Below are positions 1-12,583 of a DNA stretch of 64,000 nucleotides, piece after piece. Numbering within the stretch: position 1 is the stretch's first letter; every line of letters starts with the position of its first letter. The notes below the pieces were generated by a model. It searched no databases and was not told where the DNA came from. It worked only from the letters and a program-made list of their open reading frames with translations. Origin of the DNA: Limnoperna fortunei. Taxonomy: Eukaryota > Mollusca > Bivalvia > Mytilida > Modiolidae. A program made the position numbers and the translations under genes. The stretch spans positions 17,984,275 through 18,048,274 of the forward strand of contig OX104123.1 in NCBI GenBank assembly GCA_944474755.1. Direction: 5' to 3'.

Positions 1-1752
1 ATAATAGGCTACAATCTTCTGCGGGGTAAAAAGTTCAGAAAGCAAACTTAAACTTTATGGTGTTTAGAGAAAATCCCGTTTGTTTATCAAAGGTGTAGGT
101 CACACAAGCATTGTGTGCTGCTTTATGTGAATCAAGGCTATAGAACTCAACTTTCTTGTTTCCATTGCTGGCTTAAATTTTGAATACTATAGACTATTGT
201 GAAACCGAAACACTGAGGGTAAGGGCTAAATATAAGCCTTTGGATTTTTGTGGTCAAAGATTAAGGTCACAAGTATTGAAAACTTGGAAAATTCGACTGA
301 AATTGGTTTCTGTAGCATTACTTTTGATATCTCCTTAGAGTTTCATAAAACTTGCAATGCTCAAGTTAAGACCCTATTTATTTGTTAGGCTATAGTAAAT
401 AGCTATAGATTCATATAAAGGTCAGTATGTATCGAGGCCTTGATATGAACCTTTAGCTATTTAAACTTAAATATTTTAGGCTGCTATTGATTTCAAGAGC
501 ATAACTTATAAATGCCTTTATAGAATTTCTTGAAACTAGAAGCTCCCAGGAGCCTGTAATCACTCACCTGGAACCCAAATGACTTCAACTATATTTAAAT
601 TTTTGAAACTAACAGTTTTAGTCTAGTTGTTATAGCTTTCAAGTTACTGTGAAAAAGCTAAACATTTCTTCAAAAATTTTAGTCAAGTACAAAAACTCCT
701 ATAAGGTGCCATCAGAAAATTTCTGAAAATTAAATGATTTATAGGCCTTGCCCTTGAGGGTAATTTAGAAATTTATAATACAAAAACTGTTCATGTGTAC
801 AAATTCATAATTAAAGGGCAATAACTTCTATAAAGAGTCATCTTGCAATATTGAACTAAGCAATCATTTGTAGGGCTTCTATTGCTGATCATTTGTGAAA
901 TTTACAGTTTCAATCTTGCTGCTAGTTTTCAAGTTAAAGGACAAAAATGGAAAATTTCATTAAAAATTGCAATAACCCCTATAAGGTGTCATCTGACATT
1001 TTCAGACTTGGTGAATTGTAAGGCTTGTATTGCTATTAACAGTTCACTCTAGCTGTTACTGTACAAAAACGGAAAATTTCATAAAAAATTGCCATTTATG
1101 GGCAATAACAAATATAAGGAGTTGTCTGACAATTTCAGACCAATGAAGTGAATTGTAGGGCCTTTATTGCTGATCATTTGTGCAATTAACAGTTTCAATC
1201 TAGCTGCTAAAGTTTTCAAGTTACAGGACAAAAAACGGAAACTTTCATAAAAAATTGCCATTTAAGGTAAAAAACTCGTATAAGGAATCATCTGACAATT
1301 GTAGGGGGTTATTTGCTGATCATTTTTGCCTTTTACAGTTTCACTCTTATAGTTTTCAAGTTATATTGTAAATACCCAAAATTTTGTCAAAAATCATCAA
1401 TAAAGGGCAATAACTCCTACAAGAAGCCAATACACTTCACACTAATAGCAACTATTGTAGACCTTAATGTGCTGATCAATTTGAAGTAACGGTTTTCTGT
1501 AGCTATTATAATTTTTGAGATAATGATCAAAAACCTGTGGTGACCCCCATGTTCTATTTTTAGTAACAGCGGCCATCTTTGTTGATCAACACCTGGGTAC
1601 AAAGTTGAAACTAGGAACCCTAAGGATGATTGTGGCCAAGTTTGAAAATAAGTGCCCCAGTGGTTTCAGAGAAAATTTTTGAAAAAGTTTACGACGGACG
1701 ACAGGTCAAGGCAAAAGCTCCCATGGATCTTAGGTCCAGGTGAGCAAAAAAG
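1..1752 (+). repeat. Palindrome-ended dispersed repeat with internal ~180-bp units
   Basis: AT-rich and non-coding. Phrases such as 'ggcaataactcctataa', 'tctgacaatttcagac' and 'tttcaagttacaggacaaaaa' return roughly every 150-200 bp as diverged tandem units. A head-like block (agctcccaggagcct...ctcacctgg) lies near 540-575, so at least two copies may abut. The right end near 1708-1750 is a hairpin-like GCTC...GGTGAGC followed by an A-run. The same architecture occurs at 54009-55712. It looks like a non-autonomous mobile repeat; the superfamily is not assigned. The left end is cut by the window edge. Confidence 0.6.
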
Positions 1753-2025
1753 GTGATGAGGTAAGAAAGACACCATTAGTTTTTAGCTTACACGGTATAT
1801 ACCGGTAGGTAAAGATAATTGCATGCTTTTAATTACCAAATCAAAGATTTCAATCCCAATTGAAGTTGGTTCCTGTATTGTTACAAGCACCTTTAGTTTG
1901 AAAGAAAAGAAGAAGAAACAAATCAATGTTGAATACCAACTTTCATCTTTTTGTGGACACCAGTTGGATACGATCAACACCCACCGTATGTTTTTTGTCG
2001 TGGAAGGAAAGAAGCTATTTTTGTC

Positions 2026-2215
2026 CGGATTTTACAAAGTGAAAATCCGGGTTATAGTATGGTGAATGTTGGGCGGGCCGGGAAAAAATGTTCGTAAGTT
2101 TTCTCAGAAACCACTAATCACATTCTCATGAAATTTGGTATGCAGCATCAGCATTGCCTCCCATAACGTGGGATTCGATTTCAGGTCTGTCGCTCACCTA
2201 CTTCCACCGCAGGAC
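2026..2215 (+). repeat. Dispersed ~190-bp repeat, copy 1
   Basis: Starts near 'ggattttacaaagtgaaaatccggg' and ends near 'ggtctgtcgctcacctac'. A closely similar stretch lies at 19728-19915 in the same orientation, including the shared core 'cataacgtgggattcgatttcagg'. No coding potential is seen. Its class is unknown. Confidence 0.65.
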
Positions 2216-2935
2216 TTGGTTTAACATAGGACCCTATGGGTAAAAGTTTTTAAAAAAGGCTTCTTCTCCGACACCAGTTAACCAATGTAAACAAAACTTA
2301 CTAGCAATAGCAAAAAACGCTTAGCTGATACTGGGTTTTTACTTTCTAGTATTAAAAAACTGACCTTTCAGGATTTTTTCAAATGAAAGTTCAAACTGAT
2401 ACTTTATTAATGCTTGTATGTTTTTAAAAGGTTTCGTTGGTGTCTTTTTGCTAGATATTCCATATTCTTTCTTTAAATAATACAGACTGATAATAGAAAT
2501 TATTTAAACATTATAAATTTGTTAATGTATACATGTAATTTGTTGTGATCTACATGCATGCATTGAAATACAAAATATATTGATATTTTAAGGTTCGTTA
2601 GGACAGATTGAACTTTTTAAAGAAAAATTTAGTAAATGTACAATGTATATGTACATCACATACAACATATTATCAGGACGAATTAAGTGTAGAAGGATCT
2701 AGATATGGACAAACCTTATTATATTGACACATTTTTATAGTTGAAGATAACAGTTTCTTCGGTACAAAATTGTTTATCTATATATATACACATGTAGGTG
2801 TAACTTATTCTCACCTCTCCACAGCCCTATATAGCCTATAGCCCTCCCACGCTTCTTTGTAAAACCATGGAAAGGATGAATGATCGCCTTGTTCCGTATT
2901 TAGAATAAAAAAATCGAAGAATGTGTCCATGAGAC
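2216..2935. other. No gene recognised
   Basis: AT-rich sequence with stops in all frames. No repeat family, splice structure or protein motif was recognised. Confidence 0.4.
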
Positions 2936-3271
2936 ACAAATGCCCCCTCTAAATGAAGTCCCAAACAGGAAGTAGTTGTCCAACAGGTCTGAACGTTGCT
3001 TAGGACGTACAACTTGTGATACTGAACCACCCTGCCAAAATTCAAATTGTTCTCATGTACGGTTTCTGCGAAAAGCTTGACGGAAATTCGTACATACGGA
3101 AGGAGATATTTACGTATAAATGAAGTCCCAAACAGGAAGTAGTTGTCCGACAGGTCTGAAATTCGCCTAGGAAGATACAAATTGTGATACTGAACCACCC
3201 TGCCAAATTTCAAATTGTTCTAATGTACGGTTTCCGAGAAAAGCTTTACGGAGATTCTTCGTTCGGACGTA
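2936..3271 (+). repeat. Two tandem units of a ~175-bp dispersed repeat
   Basis: Two diverged units, each with 'gaagtcccaaacaggaagtagttgtcc', 'gatactgaaccaccctgcc' and 'tgtacggtttc'. The same units recur at about 5205-5560. Open frames across this stretch are repeat artefacts, because the peptides they give simply repeat with the DNA. Confidence 0.7.
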
Positions 3272-3298
3272 TAGAGAATTTTAAGTTCGTGTAAATTT

Positions 3299-3923
3299 AA
3301 CTGTCTGACCCTTTTGAACAAGAAATTGGTGTTCCTCAAGGTAGCATCCTTTCTGTTTCTTAATTTAGCATTAAAATTAAGAGCCTTGCTCAAGTCTTGA
3401 ACAACAATATTGATGGTTCTTTGTATGTTGACGATTTTCTCATTTGTTATCGAGGAAAAAACATGAATAATATTGAACGTCAACTACAGTTAAGATTAAA
3501 TAGAATAAATAAATGGGCAATGGAGAATAGTTTTTTTATTTTCCACTACCAAAAAATGTTGGCATGCATTTTTGTAACGAAAGAAAAATGCATCCAGATC
3601 CCGAACTTTTATTAAATAACAATCCTATAACAATTGTGAAAGAAACTACTTTTCTTGGTTTAATATATGTCTATAAATGTCTTTTTACTACTGGAAAGGA
3701 AGTTTTTTTAGATTCCCAGTCATGTTGGAATCCATGGGAACACAATCCTTGACCAGGAAGCCAAGAAAGCATTAAATGATGAAATTATGTTGTGTTCAGT
3801 TCCTTTTAAACCATATACATGTATTTTAAACTACATTACTTCTTTGTGGCAGAGTGGCTGGGATCTCCAAGTTCATAATAAACTTCATGAGATCAAACCA
3901 CTACTGCGCAAATGTAACTTTAC
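3299..3923 (+). pseudogene. Jockey-like LINE fragment (RT joined to RNase H tail)
   Basis: The frame starting near 3302 gives a non-LTR RT motif (IGVPQGSIL), an in-frame stop near 3360, and the polymerase active-site motif SLYVDDFLICY at about 3418-3450. A frameshift near 3560 moves into a frame carrying ETTFLGLIY. From about 3724 the frame reads HVGIHGN...DQEAKKALND, then TSLWQSGWD and HKL-type residues, which matches the C-terminal RNase H region of Jockey-superfamily elements. The sequence between the RT palm and the RNase H tail is missing, so an internal deletion joined the two. Family placement rests on remembered motif patterns. The fragment is clearly non-functional. Confidence 0.65.
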
Positions 3924-4567
3924 TGACCATCCAATATTGGTAGTAAGTTTTGATTTGATTGGTTAACCGGTTTTAGAGAAGAGGCCATTTTAAACTTTTT
4001 TCCCATAGGGTCCAATGTTATACAAAGTTCTGCGGTGGTGGCCATTTTGAGTTTCCTATTGGAATAAAAAACACAAAATTTAAAGAGGACCATCTAAACA
4101 ATATTGCTAGTAAGTTTTTGTTTCCATTAATTAACAATTTTCAGAGAAGAAGCCTTTTAAAACTTCTACCCTTAGAGTCCTATGTTAATAATTTGTCCTG
4201 CGGTGGCGGCCATTTTGAATTTCCAGTTGGCATAGAAAACAAACTTTATAAAGGACCATCATAAAATATTGCTAATATTTTTTGTGTTTGATTGGTTAAA
4301 CGGTTTCAGGGAAGAAGCCCTTTTAAACTTTTTTCCTATAGGGTCCTTTGTTAAACTAAGTCTTGCGGTGGTGGCCACATTGGTTTTCCAAATAAAAAAC
4401 ACAAACTTTGTAAAGGTCCATCTATTGAACATTATGGTCATGTTGGGTTTCAATTGGCCAAGTGGTTTCAGAGAAGATTAAAATTTAAAGTTTACAGACG
4501 CCGACGGACGCAAAGTGATAACAATAGCTCACCTGACCCTACCCTTTGGGTCAGGTGAGCTAAAAAA
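3924..4567 (+). repeat. Dispersed repeat: three ~170-bp units ending in a perfect hairpin
   Basis: Three diverged units begin near 3940, 4106 and 4276. Each contains 'ttggttaa..ggttt.ag.gaagaagcc', 'ggtggcc..attttg' and 'aaaggaccatc'. The element ends with the 14-nt perfect inverted repeat agctcacctgaccc / gggtcaggtgagct around 4528-4563, then TAAAAA. The terminal hairpin resembles those ending the repeats at 1-1752 and 54009-55712. Confidence 0.6.
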
Positions 4568-4580
4568 CAGAATTTGTCAT

Positions 4581-4990
4581 ATTGGAAGAAAAAAGTCCTG
4601 ACCACCAAGAAACAAACATTGATGTACTTGACACCACACTAATTACACAAAAAGGCATGTGAAAATGGAGATGTATATATAAAGGGGAAACAAGTTAAGA
4701 TTGATCAGTTAAGTTCTTCTTAAGAGGAGCTAAAAAGGCAAGAAAGAACGGAAGAAACATTCTGGAAAAGATATAAAAATATTCCCAAAATATATGTTGG
4801 AAGATTTTAGAACAAGCAAGTTTAAGCTAGAGTGGGAAAATTGAGAAAACTAAGAGAGTTTGGAACCAGGTTTATGCCTGCTCTTTCTGTAAGAAAACTA
4901 ACTAATTTCCCAAAACACGAGGAAAGTTCATGGATAGGAGGATCAAGTAAAAGTTATCAACAAAGACGCCAAAATTAAGATAAAAAAGTT
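4581..4990 (+). pseudogene. Decayed zinc-finger protein fragment, copy 1
   Basis: About 85% similar by eye to 34440-34870, starting with 'attggaagaaaaaa..cctgacca.caagaaacaaac'. Fragments of the frame give a basic Lys/Glu-rich stretch followed by a degraded C-x2-C finger (CSFCKK-type) near 4880. Several stops and shifts break the frame. The better-preserved copy at 34440-34870 suggests a C2H2-like finger of the kind seen in mollusc transposon proteins. Function is not known. Confidence 0.45.
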
Positions 4991-5168
4991 CGAGCAATGT
5001 GGGATATATTGAGAAATGAAGGAGAGCACAACAATAATATGAAGAAGGTGAAATTGCTTTAGGGCCGACGAGAACCTTGCAGCTTTGATTTTAATATAAC
5101 CAAGTATGGACCATGTCCACATTGTTTTGTGTGGATTAAACCTTAAATGAGATAAATGCATACATTGA

Positions 5169-5580
5169 AAAATCGAAGAAAGTGTCCATGGGACACAGAT
5201 TCCCCTGCTAAATGAAGTCCCAAACAGGAAGTAGTCCGACAGGTCTGAAAGTCGCTTAGGACGTACAACTTGTGATACTGAACCACCCTGCTTAATTTCA
5301 AATTGTTCTTATGTACGGTTTTCTGAGAAAAGCTTGACGGAAATTTTCATACTCATGTTAACACATTTTCATATCGGCCCAGTCGCAAACAGGAAGTAGT
5401 TGTCCGACAGGTCTGAAAGTTGCTTAGGACGTACAACTTATGATACTGAACCACTCTGCCAAATTTCAAATTGTTCTCATGTATAGTTTCTGAGAAGATT
5501 CACGAAAATTCGTACGGACAGACAGCGACGGACGGACCTGAGTAAAACTTAATGCCTCCGACATGTCGTCGCGGGGGCAT
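5169..5580 (+). repeat. Dispersed repeat, two ~185-bp units with a GCGGGGGCAT end
   Basis: Same family as 2936-3271. Two units share 'cgcaaacaggaagtagttgtccgacaggtctgaaa' and 'tgatactgaaccac'. The right end reads 'gcctccgacatgtcgtcgcgggggcataaaa', a GC-rich terminus typical of this mollusc repeat type. A matching CCCC(C)-rich left end is visible near 5199-5206. Confidence 0.6.
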
Positions 5581-6238
5581 AAAATCAAGAGAAAAACTTG
5601 GACTCCGTATCCTGCAGATTCAGTCATTGAGTGTGTCCCACCAGCCAGCAAGATGCTGCTCCAAGAAGTGTATCCAATTATGACTAAAGATGCAATTTCA
5701 GATTAAGTGATCCACACATTGTTAGCCTAGGGAACTTGTAACAGATTTAAGCGCAAATATTATACTTCCTCTGGAATGCGCGGTGCAGCATGTCTGCTTT
5801 TGAATCTTGGAAATTAACTTGAATTAATGGTGGTTATGAAGATTGTCTTCACCCAAAATACTTTCTTAATATTGTACAATATACACTGTTAACAGCTTCC
5901 CACAATATGGACGATGAAGAAGACCTCACTTCTCCTTCAACAGCCTTGAAGCCAGGATACGACATTTAAAGACTGAGACGTGCCAAGTGGAGTGTGGTTT
6001 TGCGAAATGGTGATGTCCAGTTTCCTCCACCTGCAAAGATCTATTAAAATAATGAAATTTAACTGGAATGTTAAGTAAGGTGTCTAAAGCTGCACCAATT
6101 ACACTACAAGTGCGAAGATTTACAAAGAAAAACCACTCCCGGAACCGGGTGATCGCTGCAAAATACAGACCTACCACCAATACACTAAGGTCAGCCTCTT
6201 ACTACTTAGACTAACTTATAGAAATAGACTCAGAAAAA
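5581..6238. other. No gene recognised
   Basis: Short frames only. It may be the decayed 5' part of the retroelement whose C-terminal fragment follows, but no RT motif could be read here. Confidence 0.3.
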
Positions 6239-6533
6239 CGATAACTTCAACTTTCCAATTGTCAACTTCCCGTTCATCGACAGTAACATTCCAGCAGCTC
6301 CAGGGTATGGTGTGTACATTTCACAACTTGTACGTTATTCTAGATCCTGCGATCGGTATTCCGATTTTCCAGAACGATCCCTGCTGTTGACGGCTAAACT
6401 TCTCAAACAACGGTTTGTTGCACCTAGGTTGATGTTATCTCTCCAGAATTTCTATGGTCGTAACCATGACTTTATTGATCCTTATGGGAAATCGGTGTCT
6501 CAAATACAATCTGACATTTTCGCGGAGTCGTAG
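6239..6533 (+). pseudogene. C-terminal fragment of a retroelement RT protein
   Basis: The open frame begins within NFNFPIVNFPFI and continues through YGVYISQLVRYSR, LLTAKLLKQRF and NFYGRNHDFIDPYGKSVSQI before a TAG. This motif series is abundant at the C-terminus of RT-containing proteins annotated in molluscs, lancelets and cnidarians. Only the last ~98 codons survive, with no RT core upstream. The following 250 bp look like its 3' untranslated tail ('tggtttttattgggttcaggttt...'). Identification is from pattern memory, not a search. Confidence 0.55.
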
Positions 6534-7049
6534 GTAGGGATTTCTATTCCTGGATTAAAATTTTTCCCTAGACATGACAATGAGTAACTCGACGGGTGTC
6601 TAATTAGAAGCAGGCACTGCTTACTCGTCCAGATCACCTGAGTGTACCCATGGTTTTTATTGGGTTCAGGTTTACTCTCTTTCTGTTTTTGTGTTGCGTT
6701 TGTCTATATCCGGTTTTGTAACTGTCCCTTGACTTTTGGCTCTTGTTGTTCAGTCGGTTTTCTTTGCTATTTTTCTTATTAAGGTGAAATAACTAGAATC
6801 GCAAATTTACAGTATCGTTTATATATTCTTTCACACTTGCATTTCGTCCACACTTGTATTCGGCTTCATTCATTCAGCAATATGAAAATTGAATCCAAAG
6901 CAAAGTTTACTGTAAAAATATTTTCTTCTATGTAGTTCTCTAAACAAATGATACCATAATAATAATATATAGCTGCTTCAACTAAATAACTTTCCGTTTA
7001 AGCGATAAATCGCTCAAGATATTTTTATTGCCAAAATTCGTGTGCTGGC
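6534..7049 (+). other. Probable 3' UTR of the retroelement fragment, then unassigned DNA
   Basis: Up to about 6785 the sequence resembles the T-rich 3' region that usually follows this RT fragment type in mussel DNA. From there to the SINE nothing was recognised. Confidence 0.35.
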
Positions 7050-7065
7050 TTAATGTATTGTCTGA

Positions 7066-7330
7066 TTGTTTGTTTGTTTGATTGGTGTTTTAACGCCACT
7101 TTCAGCAATTTTTCAGCTATTTCATGGCGTCCAGTTTTTATTGGAGGAGGAAGCCGAACTTCCCGGAGAGAACCCCCGACCTGCGGTAGGAAAACTGGCA
7201 ATCCTTGTCAATTAAGATTGGAGTCGAGTACACCGTGCCTGCAGTGAGAATCGAACCCGCAATCTCAGTGCTGACAGACCACGTGATCAATAGTAAACGA
7301 ACTACCTTGACCACTCGGCCACCGAGGCCC
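7066..7330 (-). mobile_element. tRNA-derived SINE with perfect 16-bp TSD
   Basis: Read on the minus strand, the head is tRNA-like: an A box TGGCCGAGTGG (7311-7321) and a B box GGTTCGATTC (7248-7257), as in Leu/Ser-type tRNAs. The body is followed by the tail AGCTGAAAAATTGCTGAAAG and GCGTTAAA. The 16-bp duplication ttaatgtattgtctga flanks it at 7050-7065 and 7331-7346. Copies of the same family lie at 53713-53974 (plus) and about 45119-45353 (minus, decayed). Confidence 0.9.
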
Positions 7331-7557
7331 TTAATGTATTGTCTGAAGCGTACACGATACAAGGCCGCCATATTTACGTTCAACAACAAAGTAATAGATC
7401 CCCCACAGTCTTTCTTCAAATTATGAACGAATCTTGGAATTACTGGTTTAAGGCCTTTGACCAATCAAAAATGACTATAAACGTAAACGAATGGAAGATA
7501 AAGAATTATGTGTCGTTGAATAAATTCATACGCCCTCAAATTTGTTGTATTAAAACA

Positions 7558-8320
7558 TGTGCTGTCCCCAATATTTTTGGTGTATTAATTACATGTCATT
7601 TTCCGGAATCGGAATTAAGTTCATATAACACCGGTCCGGCATTGAGTTTTTGGTTAGAATTTGCAATGTCTTGTTTCATCACCGGCAGTGCCGCCAAAAC
7701 ATTTTTTTTACACAATTTAGGTGTTGATCCCTCACGGAGTAAGTTTATTTCCTTTAAATAGTAATTTTTACAATACTTTAAGCCTTTCTATATCGATATT
7801 ATATTGCGTTATTAAATTTAAAATGTACACAGGTCCTGCAAGTTTGAGACGATGAATGTCCTAGATATTGACCTTGGGTATTGTGCATTGCAATACTTAT
7901 TCCGACATATCCATTGAAATACATGTATGATTTTAGTGAAATATTGTTCAAATAAGTTTCAGCACTGCTGTTGTTTATCAGAAACATTATATGGTCATTG
8001 CTTGAATATTGTTAGTGCAAATTTCCATGTGCACATTAGGTTCATATAAAGTTGTAATGTGTACTTGTTTCTACATTTCATTATGTATGTTATAACAGTA
8101 AATGAACACATTAGGGTCATTGTAGGATATCTTTATTGTTGCACACTAGACATGATGTTATTCAGCTCATTTATACATTTATGTTTACACATAAAATAAC
8201 ACAGTTACTGTATGTATATGTATAATGTTGTAATTCCAATCCTTATGACTGTTTATCATTTTATTTTGTAGTTTTGTACCCTCTCAGGGGGTTTGGACGC
8301 AATAAATCTATAATTGCACA
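7558..8320 (+). repeat. 5' LTR of the BEL/Pao element
   Basis: Begins TGTGCTGTCC and ends TTGCACA. By eye it differs from the 3' LTR by seven substitutions and one T in a T-run over 763 bp, about 99% identity. An AATAAA lies near 8301, about 20 bp before the end, and is the likely polyadenylation signal. Confidence 0.92.
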
Positions 8321-8350
8321 GTACAAAATCCTTAATTGGGTTTCAACTTG

Positions 8351-10221
8351 ATGTCCCAGGACACTATGGCTACCGGTACTGATAAAGATGAGAATTGGTC
8401 AGAATGCAGCTCGTATAATCTTAGAACGAGTCGACAACTAACAGGTCCTGCATTAGAAGATTACATGCGGACAAAAGGACAATATTGGACAGCCTTAGAT
8501 ATTATTCAAAAGGAATGCATGTCTATGATAGATGCTTTAGACAATCATATGTGCTCTCTTGATGACATCAAGATGCATTTTGCACAGAAATTAAAACAAT
8601 ATAAAAAAACAGCTGAAATGTTTTCACGTTACTTAAGAACAATAAGAAATCAGGATAGTAGTCAAGAAGCAAGCCTAAATGACTCAAAACTTAAGACCTT
8701 TGAGTACTCTATTAACACTATCATACAAAAACATGAGCACCAAACGTATAAAAAAGAATACGAAACCACAAAATCAGATCAAGAGGAGACAATTGATCGA
8801 ACAATGATTGAAGTAAAACTGGAAAAATCACAGGAACTGACAAAAGAAACTCCGATAACAAAACTGAATGAAACAAAGAAGGAAAGTGTTCTATGCCATA
8901 CACAGGAAATCCAACACCAACCTGAATTGACAAAGCCGAAATCTAAATTGAAATCAATAAAATCAAAACTATCAAAATTATCGAAACATTCACACAAATC
9001 AGAAGAATCAGATGTTAGTTCGCTTTACGTAAAACAGAAGGCTAAAGTTGAAGAACTGCGTGTTCGAATGGATTATGCACGAAAGGAAGCAGACTTGTTG
9101 AAACAAAAAGCTGAGATCGAAGCACATATGAAAGTATTAAACACAGAACGAGAGTTCAAAGAATGCGAACAAGGTTACATAGTATTAGAGGAATATCTGG
9201 AGTCAAGTGATGAAGAATCTATTGATGAAAATCTAGAAAAAACACAACAGGAGAGAGTGCACAAATTCATTGAACAAAATCACTTTCACGAGCAATTAAA
9301 TGTTCCAGTTGAGTGTCATGAGAAACATGCAAATAATTTTACCTTTAACCCGAATGCTGTGCCCTTCACACCGTCCACAAATGATGCAATCGCAAAATTT
9401 ATTGTGAAGAAAGATCTGTTACTGTCTCGGATTCAAAAGTTTGATGACACCCCAGAGTATTTCGGATCATGGAAAAGATCCTTTTTAGAAACAGTCAAAG
9501 AGCTTGCATTAACTAATGCTGAGGAGCTAGATTTGTTAGTAAGACATCTAGGTCCAGAATCCACTAAATCAGCCATAAGCATAAGATCTTCAAATTACAC
9601 CAATCCGGCTAAAGCTCTAGAACGTATATGGGAACGACTGCAAGATTGTTTTGCAAGACCAGAGATGGTGGAGTCCTCCATTAAGAGGAAACTTACATCC
9701 TTTTGCAAGATTGCTAATAAAGAATACAAACGATTGTATGACTTAGTTGATATTGTCACAGAAATAGAATCATTAAAAAATGAACCTATTTACAGTGCAT
9801 TGTTTGGTTATTTTGACTCTTCTGCTGGGGTTAATCCAATTGTGTTGAAGTTGCCGTATCCTATTCAGGAAAGATGGACAACAGAAGCCAATAAGTACAA
9901 AGAGAACAATTTTACGTCATATCCGCCATTTAATGTTTTTGTTGAATTTTTGCGTAAAATGGCACGCATGAAAAATGATCCGTCATTCATCTACGATGAC
10001 AGTCCATCTGTTAGTAGCAACTTGAGAGCACCACAAAAAGGACAAGCGAATGTCTTTGTAAGAAAAACAGAAATTCCAGAACATAAACCATTACATGAAT
10101 CTAAAGCTGCAATGTGTCCATTACATCACACTGACCACACATTAAATAAATGTCGTCAATTCAGACAGAAACCTTTACAAGAACGGTTAGATTTTCTTAA
10201 AAGTACAGGACTTTGCTTTAA
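8351..10221 (+). CDS. BEL/Pao Gag, N-terminal part cut by transposon insertion
   Basis: ATG at 8351 is the first good start after the 5' LTR; an upstream TTG at 8336 only extends the frame. The protein begins MSQDTMATGTDKDE and is rich in Lys/Glu. A probable coiled coil lies at about residues 225-275. It is followed by a DUF1759-type Gag region at about 350-500 (FDDTPEYFGSWKRSF, LERIWERLQDCF). The C-terminus enters a Cys/His zinc-knuckle region (CPLHH...LNKC...LCFK) and is cut at the Phe-Lys codon by a Kolobok-type insertion. The open frame runs on to a stop at 10234 inside the inserted DNA. Removing the insert and one TTAA rejoins the frame at 13689. Confidence 0.85.
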
Positions 10222-10633
10222 AGACCGGGGATGACCTAGAAAAATATACACCCCTACAGCAATTAAGCAAATATGGAAAGTAGGCGGAGCATAGATAAGA
10301 TATTGGTTATTTTTAGTGCAGCAGCTGATAAGCACATGTTCTGTGGATGAATGTTTACACAGAGCTAGATAGAGAGTGATGTGTATTAGCAGTATAAATA
10401 AAACACTTGCATTCTAAGTTTCATGTTCAATTTTTGGATAAAGTAGAAAGTTACACAACTTATATATATTAATATCTTCTAAAACAAACTAGAAGCAGTT
10501 AGTATTTAAAATCAATTTACTTACTAATATTAAATAACAACGCTGAAATAATTATGTATGTAATGAATTGAACTGTCTCTTCCAAATATTTTCCCTGTAA
10601 TTGTAAGATGATGGTTTGTAATTTTTCTTCCCT

Positions 10634-12129
10634 TTAACTCCAAACAGATGTAAATTTCCTGTCAACATTTTCATTCCAATGACAGGTAGCTAAATATGCT
10701 CTTGTCTGGTAATTGTCATTACTAAATGAAATACGTTTGTCTTGGAACATATTCATGGTGTTATTAAAGCTCTCCACATATGAAGTATCTCGTGCAAGAA
10801 TATAATCACCAGGACTTTTGAATATTACAGAGTTTTTTATCACTCCAAGAAGAAGTTTTTCAGCAATAGGTTTAGTAAGAACAACTCTTTTTGGTTCATA
10901 GTTGGGGTCTCTTTTGCATCTAGAATCTGGATGACACCTTGAATGGTTATTCTTATAATGCTCCACAGTGTTTAACAATAGATCTTTCAGTTCCATAGCA
11001 TTTTGTTCACAGTTACGTAACGCCCAATGAAAATGCGTAGGAACAGACTCAACTTTATCTTCTAGTTCTTTACACCAAGTCTTATTTTCAAGGTACTTTG
11101 GACCAGTCGACACATTTTTCATAGCTTTTTTACTGACTTAACTCCATGCCGTGAATCATTTTGGTTTACAATACCAGAGTCTCGTACCAGCTTGTTTACA
11201 CTCATATTTATGTCATGAGAGTGAACTCCAATCTGAACATCCTTCTCCTTTAAATACTGATAAATTCTTTCAGTTCCTAGTTTTTCATGCCGCTGAGACA
11301 CACCATCATCCTGCTTTGTAACATGCTTACATTTCAACACCTTATGCACTTTTTCCCCAATGGCTACAACACTTGTGTCCTTAGCATTTTTTCTCCATCC
11401 GTGGCGTGCATCCGTCATAATGTCAATGCTAGTTAAATCCTCATACATCCCGACTTCTTCCATTAAGGCAGTTTCTGTACTGTCGGTATATTCCTCTTTC
11501 ACAAAGTGTTTGTATCTTGAGAACAAATAACTTTGTTTTTGTTTATTCACATGACCAAAGTTTGCACCGTTTGAGAATCTTTTGTAATGTATGGGAAGCA
11601 TACCACTACATTCATATCCATGAAAGATTTTCAAGTTTACATAATATTCTCCATTTGGTAAGTATGGGGATGATGACCACAAAATTGAATGGTGTTTGTC
11701 CTTATTGCATGTCATGCGAATTGCAGCAACATGTCCTTTCATATTTAGCTTCTGAATTTGAAAATGACCTGAACTAAAGTTCTTGTGATTTTCAATCACT
11801 TTCACTAGCTTTTTCAATGACATGTCAGAAGTAACAAAGAGTTGTTGGTTTACATCTTTCTTATTTGTCTGAATGTAGGTATTTAAGTCCATGTTTTCCA
11901 TTTTTAACTCTGCTGATTTTGTTGTCTTCTTAGAAAGAAATTCGTCCAATATTCGTTCCAAAATATCTCCATTATTTACAGGATGGTTGAGCTCTTGAAC
12001 CAAAAGAGTTCGAACTGACTGTAGTTTTTCGAAAATTATTTTTTTTTCTACTTTCATCCCCAGGAACAGATATTTTAAAACAGGGTGGTCTTTTTGTATC
12101 CTTTTCCATATTTTAAATAAATATTTCAA
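10634..12129 (-). pseudogene. Kolobok-type transposase, one frameshift
   Basis: Two overlapping frames on the minus strand: 12129 to 11119 (336 codons) and 11122 to 10634 (162 codons). They meet at SVKK / MKNVSTG and differ by a single-base shift near 11120. The first holds MTDARHGWRKNAKD (probable first catalytic Asp), then VHSHDINMSVNKLVRD and NQNDSRHGVKSVKK (probable second Asp region). The second holds DTSYVESFNNTMN (probable catalytic Glu) and CHWNENVDR. This D-D-E layout fits Kolobok-superfamily transposases. No N-terminal THAP finger is visible upstream, so the start is either truncated or in an unseen exon. Role: cut-and-paste transposition at TTAA. Confidence 0.7.
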
Positions 12130-12583
12130 GAAAATGTAATGTCTAGAATTATCAGCTATATGAAGTGAAATGTGTATTCTATAAGCAGAATTCTAAGATA
12201 TACTGGGCATTGGCATGCTTGGGGGGAATATAGGAAATGTTTTGCTGCATGTAGTATGTTTACAATATATACTTAATTCAATAAATTGTGCTTAGAAGAA
12301 ATACAATTTCAACACAAATATTATTGTGTTCTTTGAATCCATTTATCAAATGTTTTATATATTTCTACAACAGATCCCCTCCCTTATTTCCACCCAAAAT
12401 TTGTCAGACTATACACAATATTTTTGCAATGATAAGCAATTTCTAAGGTCAACATCCCATGTTATGATATTATCTAAAGCCATCAAAACAAGTTTTGGAA
12501 TGTCATGTGTATCGTATGTTCTCAGACAGGGAGTGTGTTGAACTTAATATAATTTTGGAGGGAAACTTCAGTTATATGATATA

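Noticed and set aside
2836..3213. 125-codon minus-strand frame
   Set aside because: It runs through two copies of a DNA repeat and its peptide simply repeats with the DNA; no motif.
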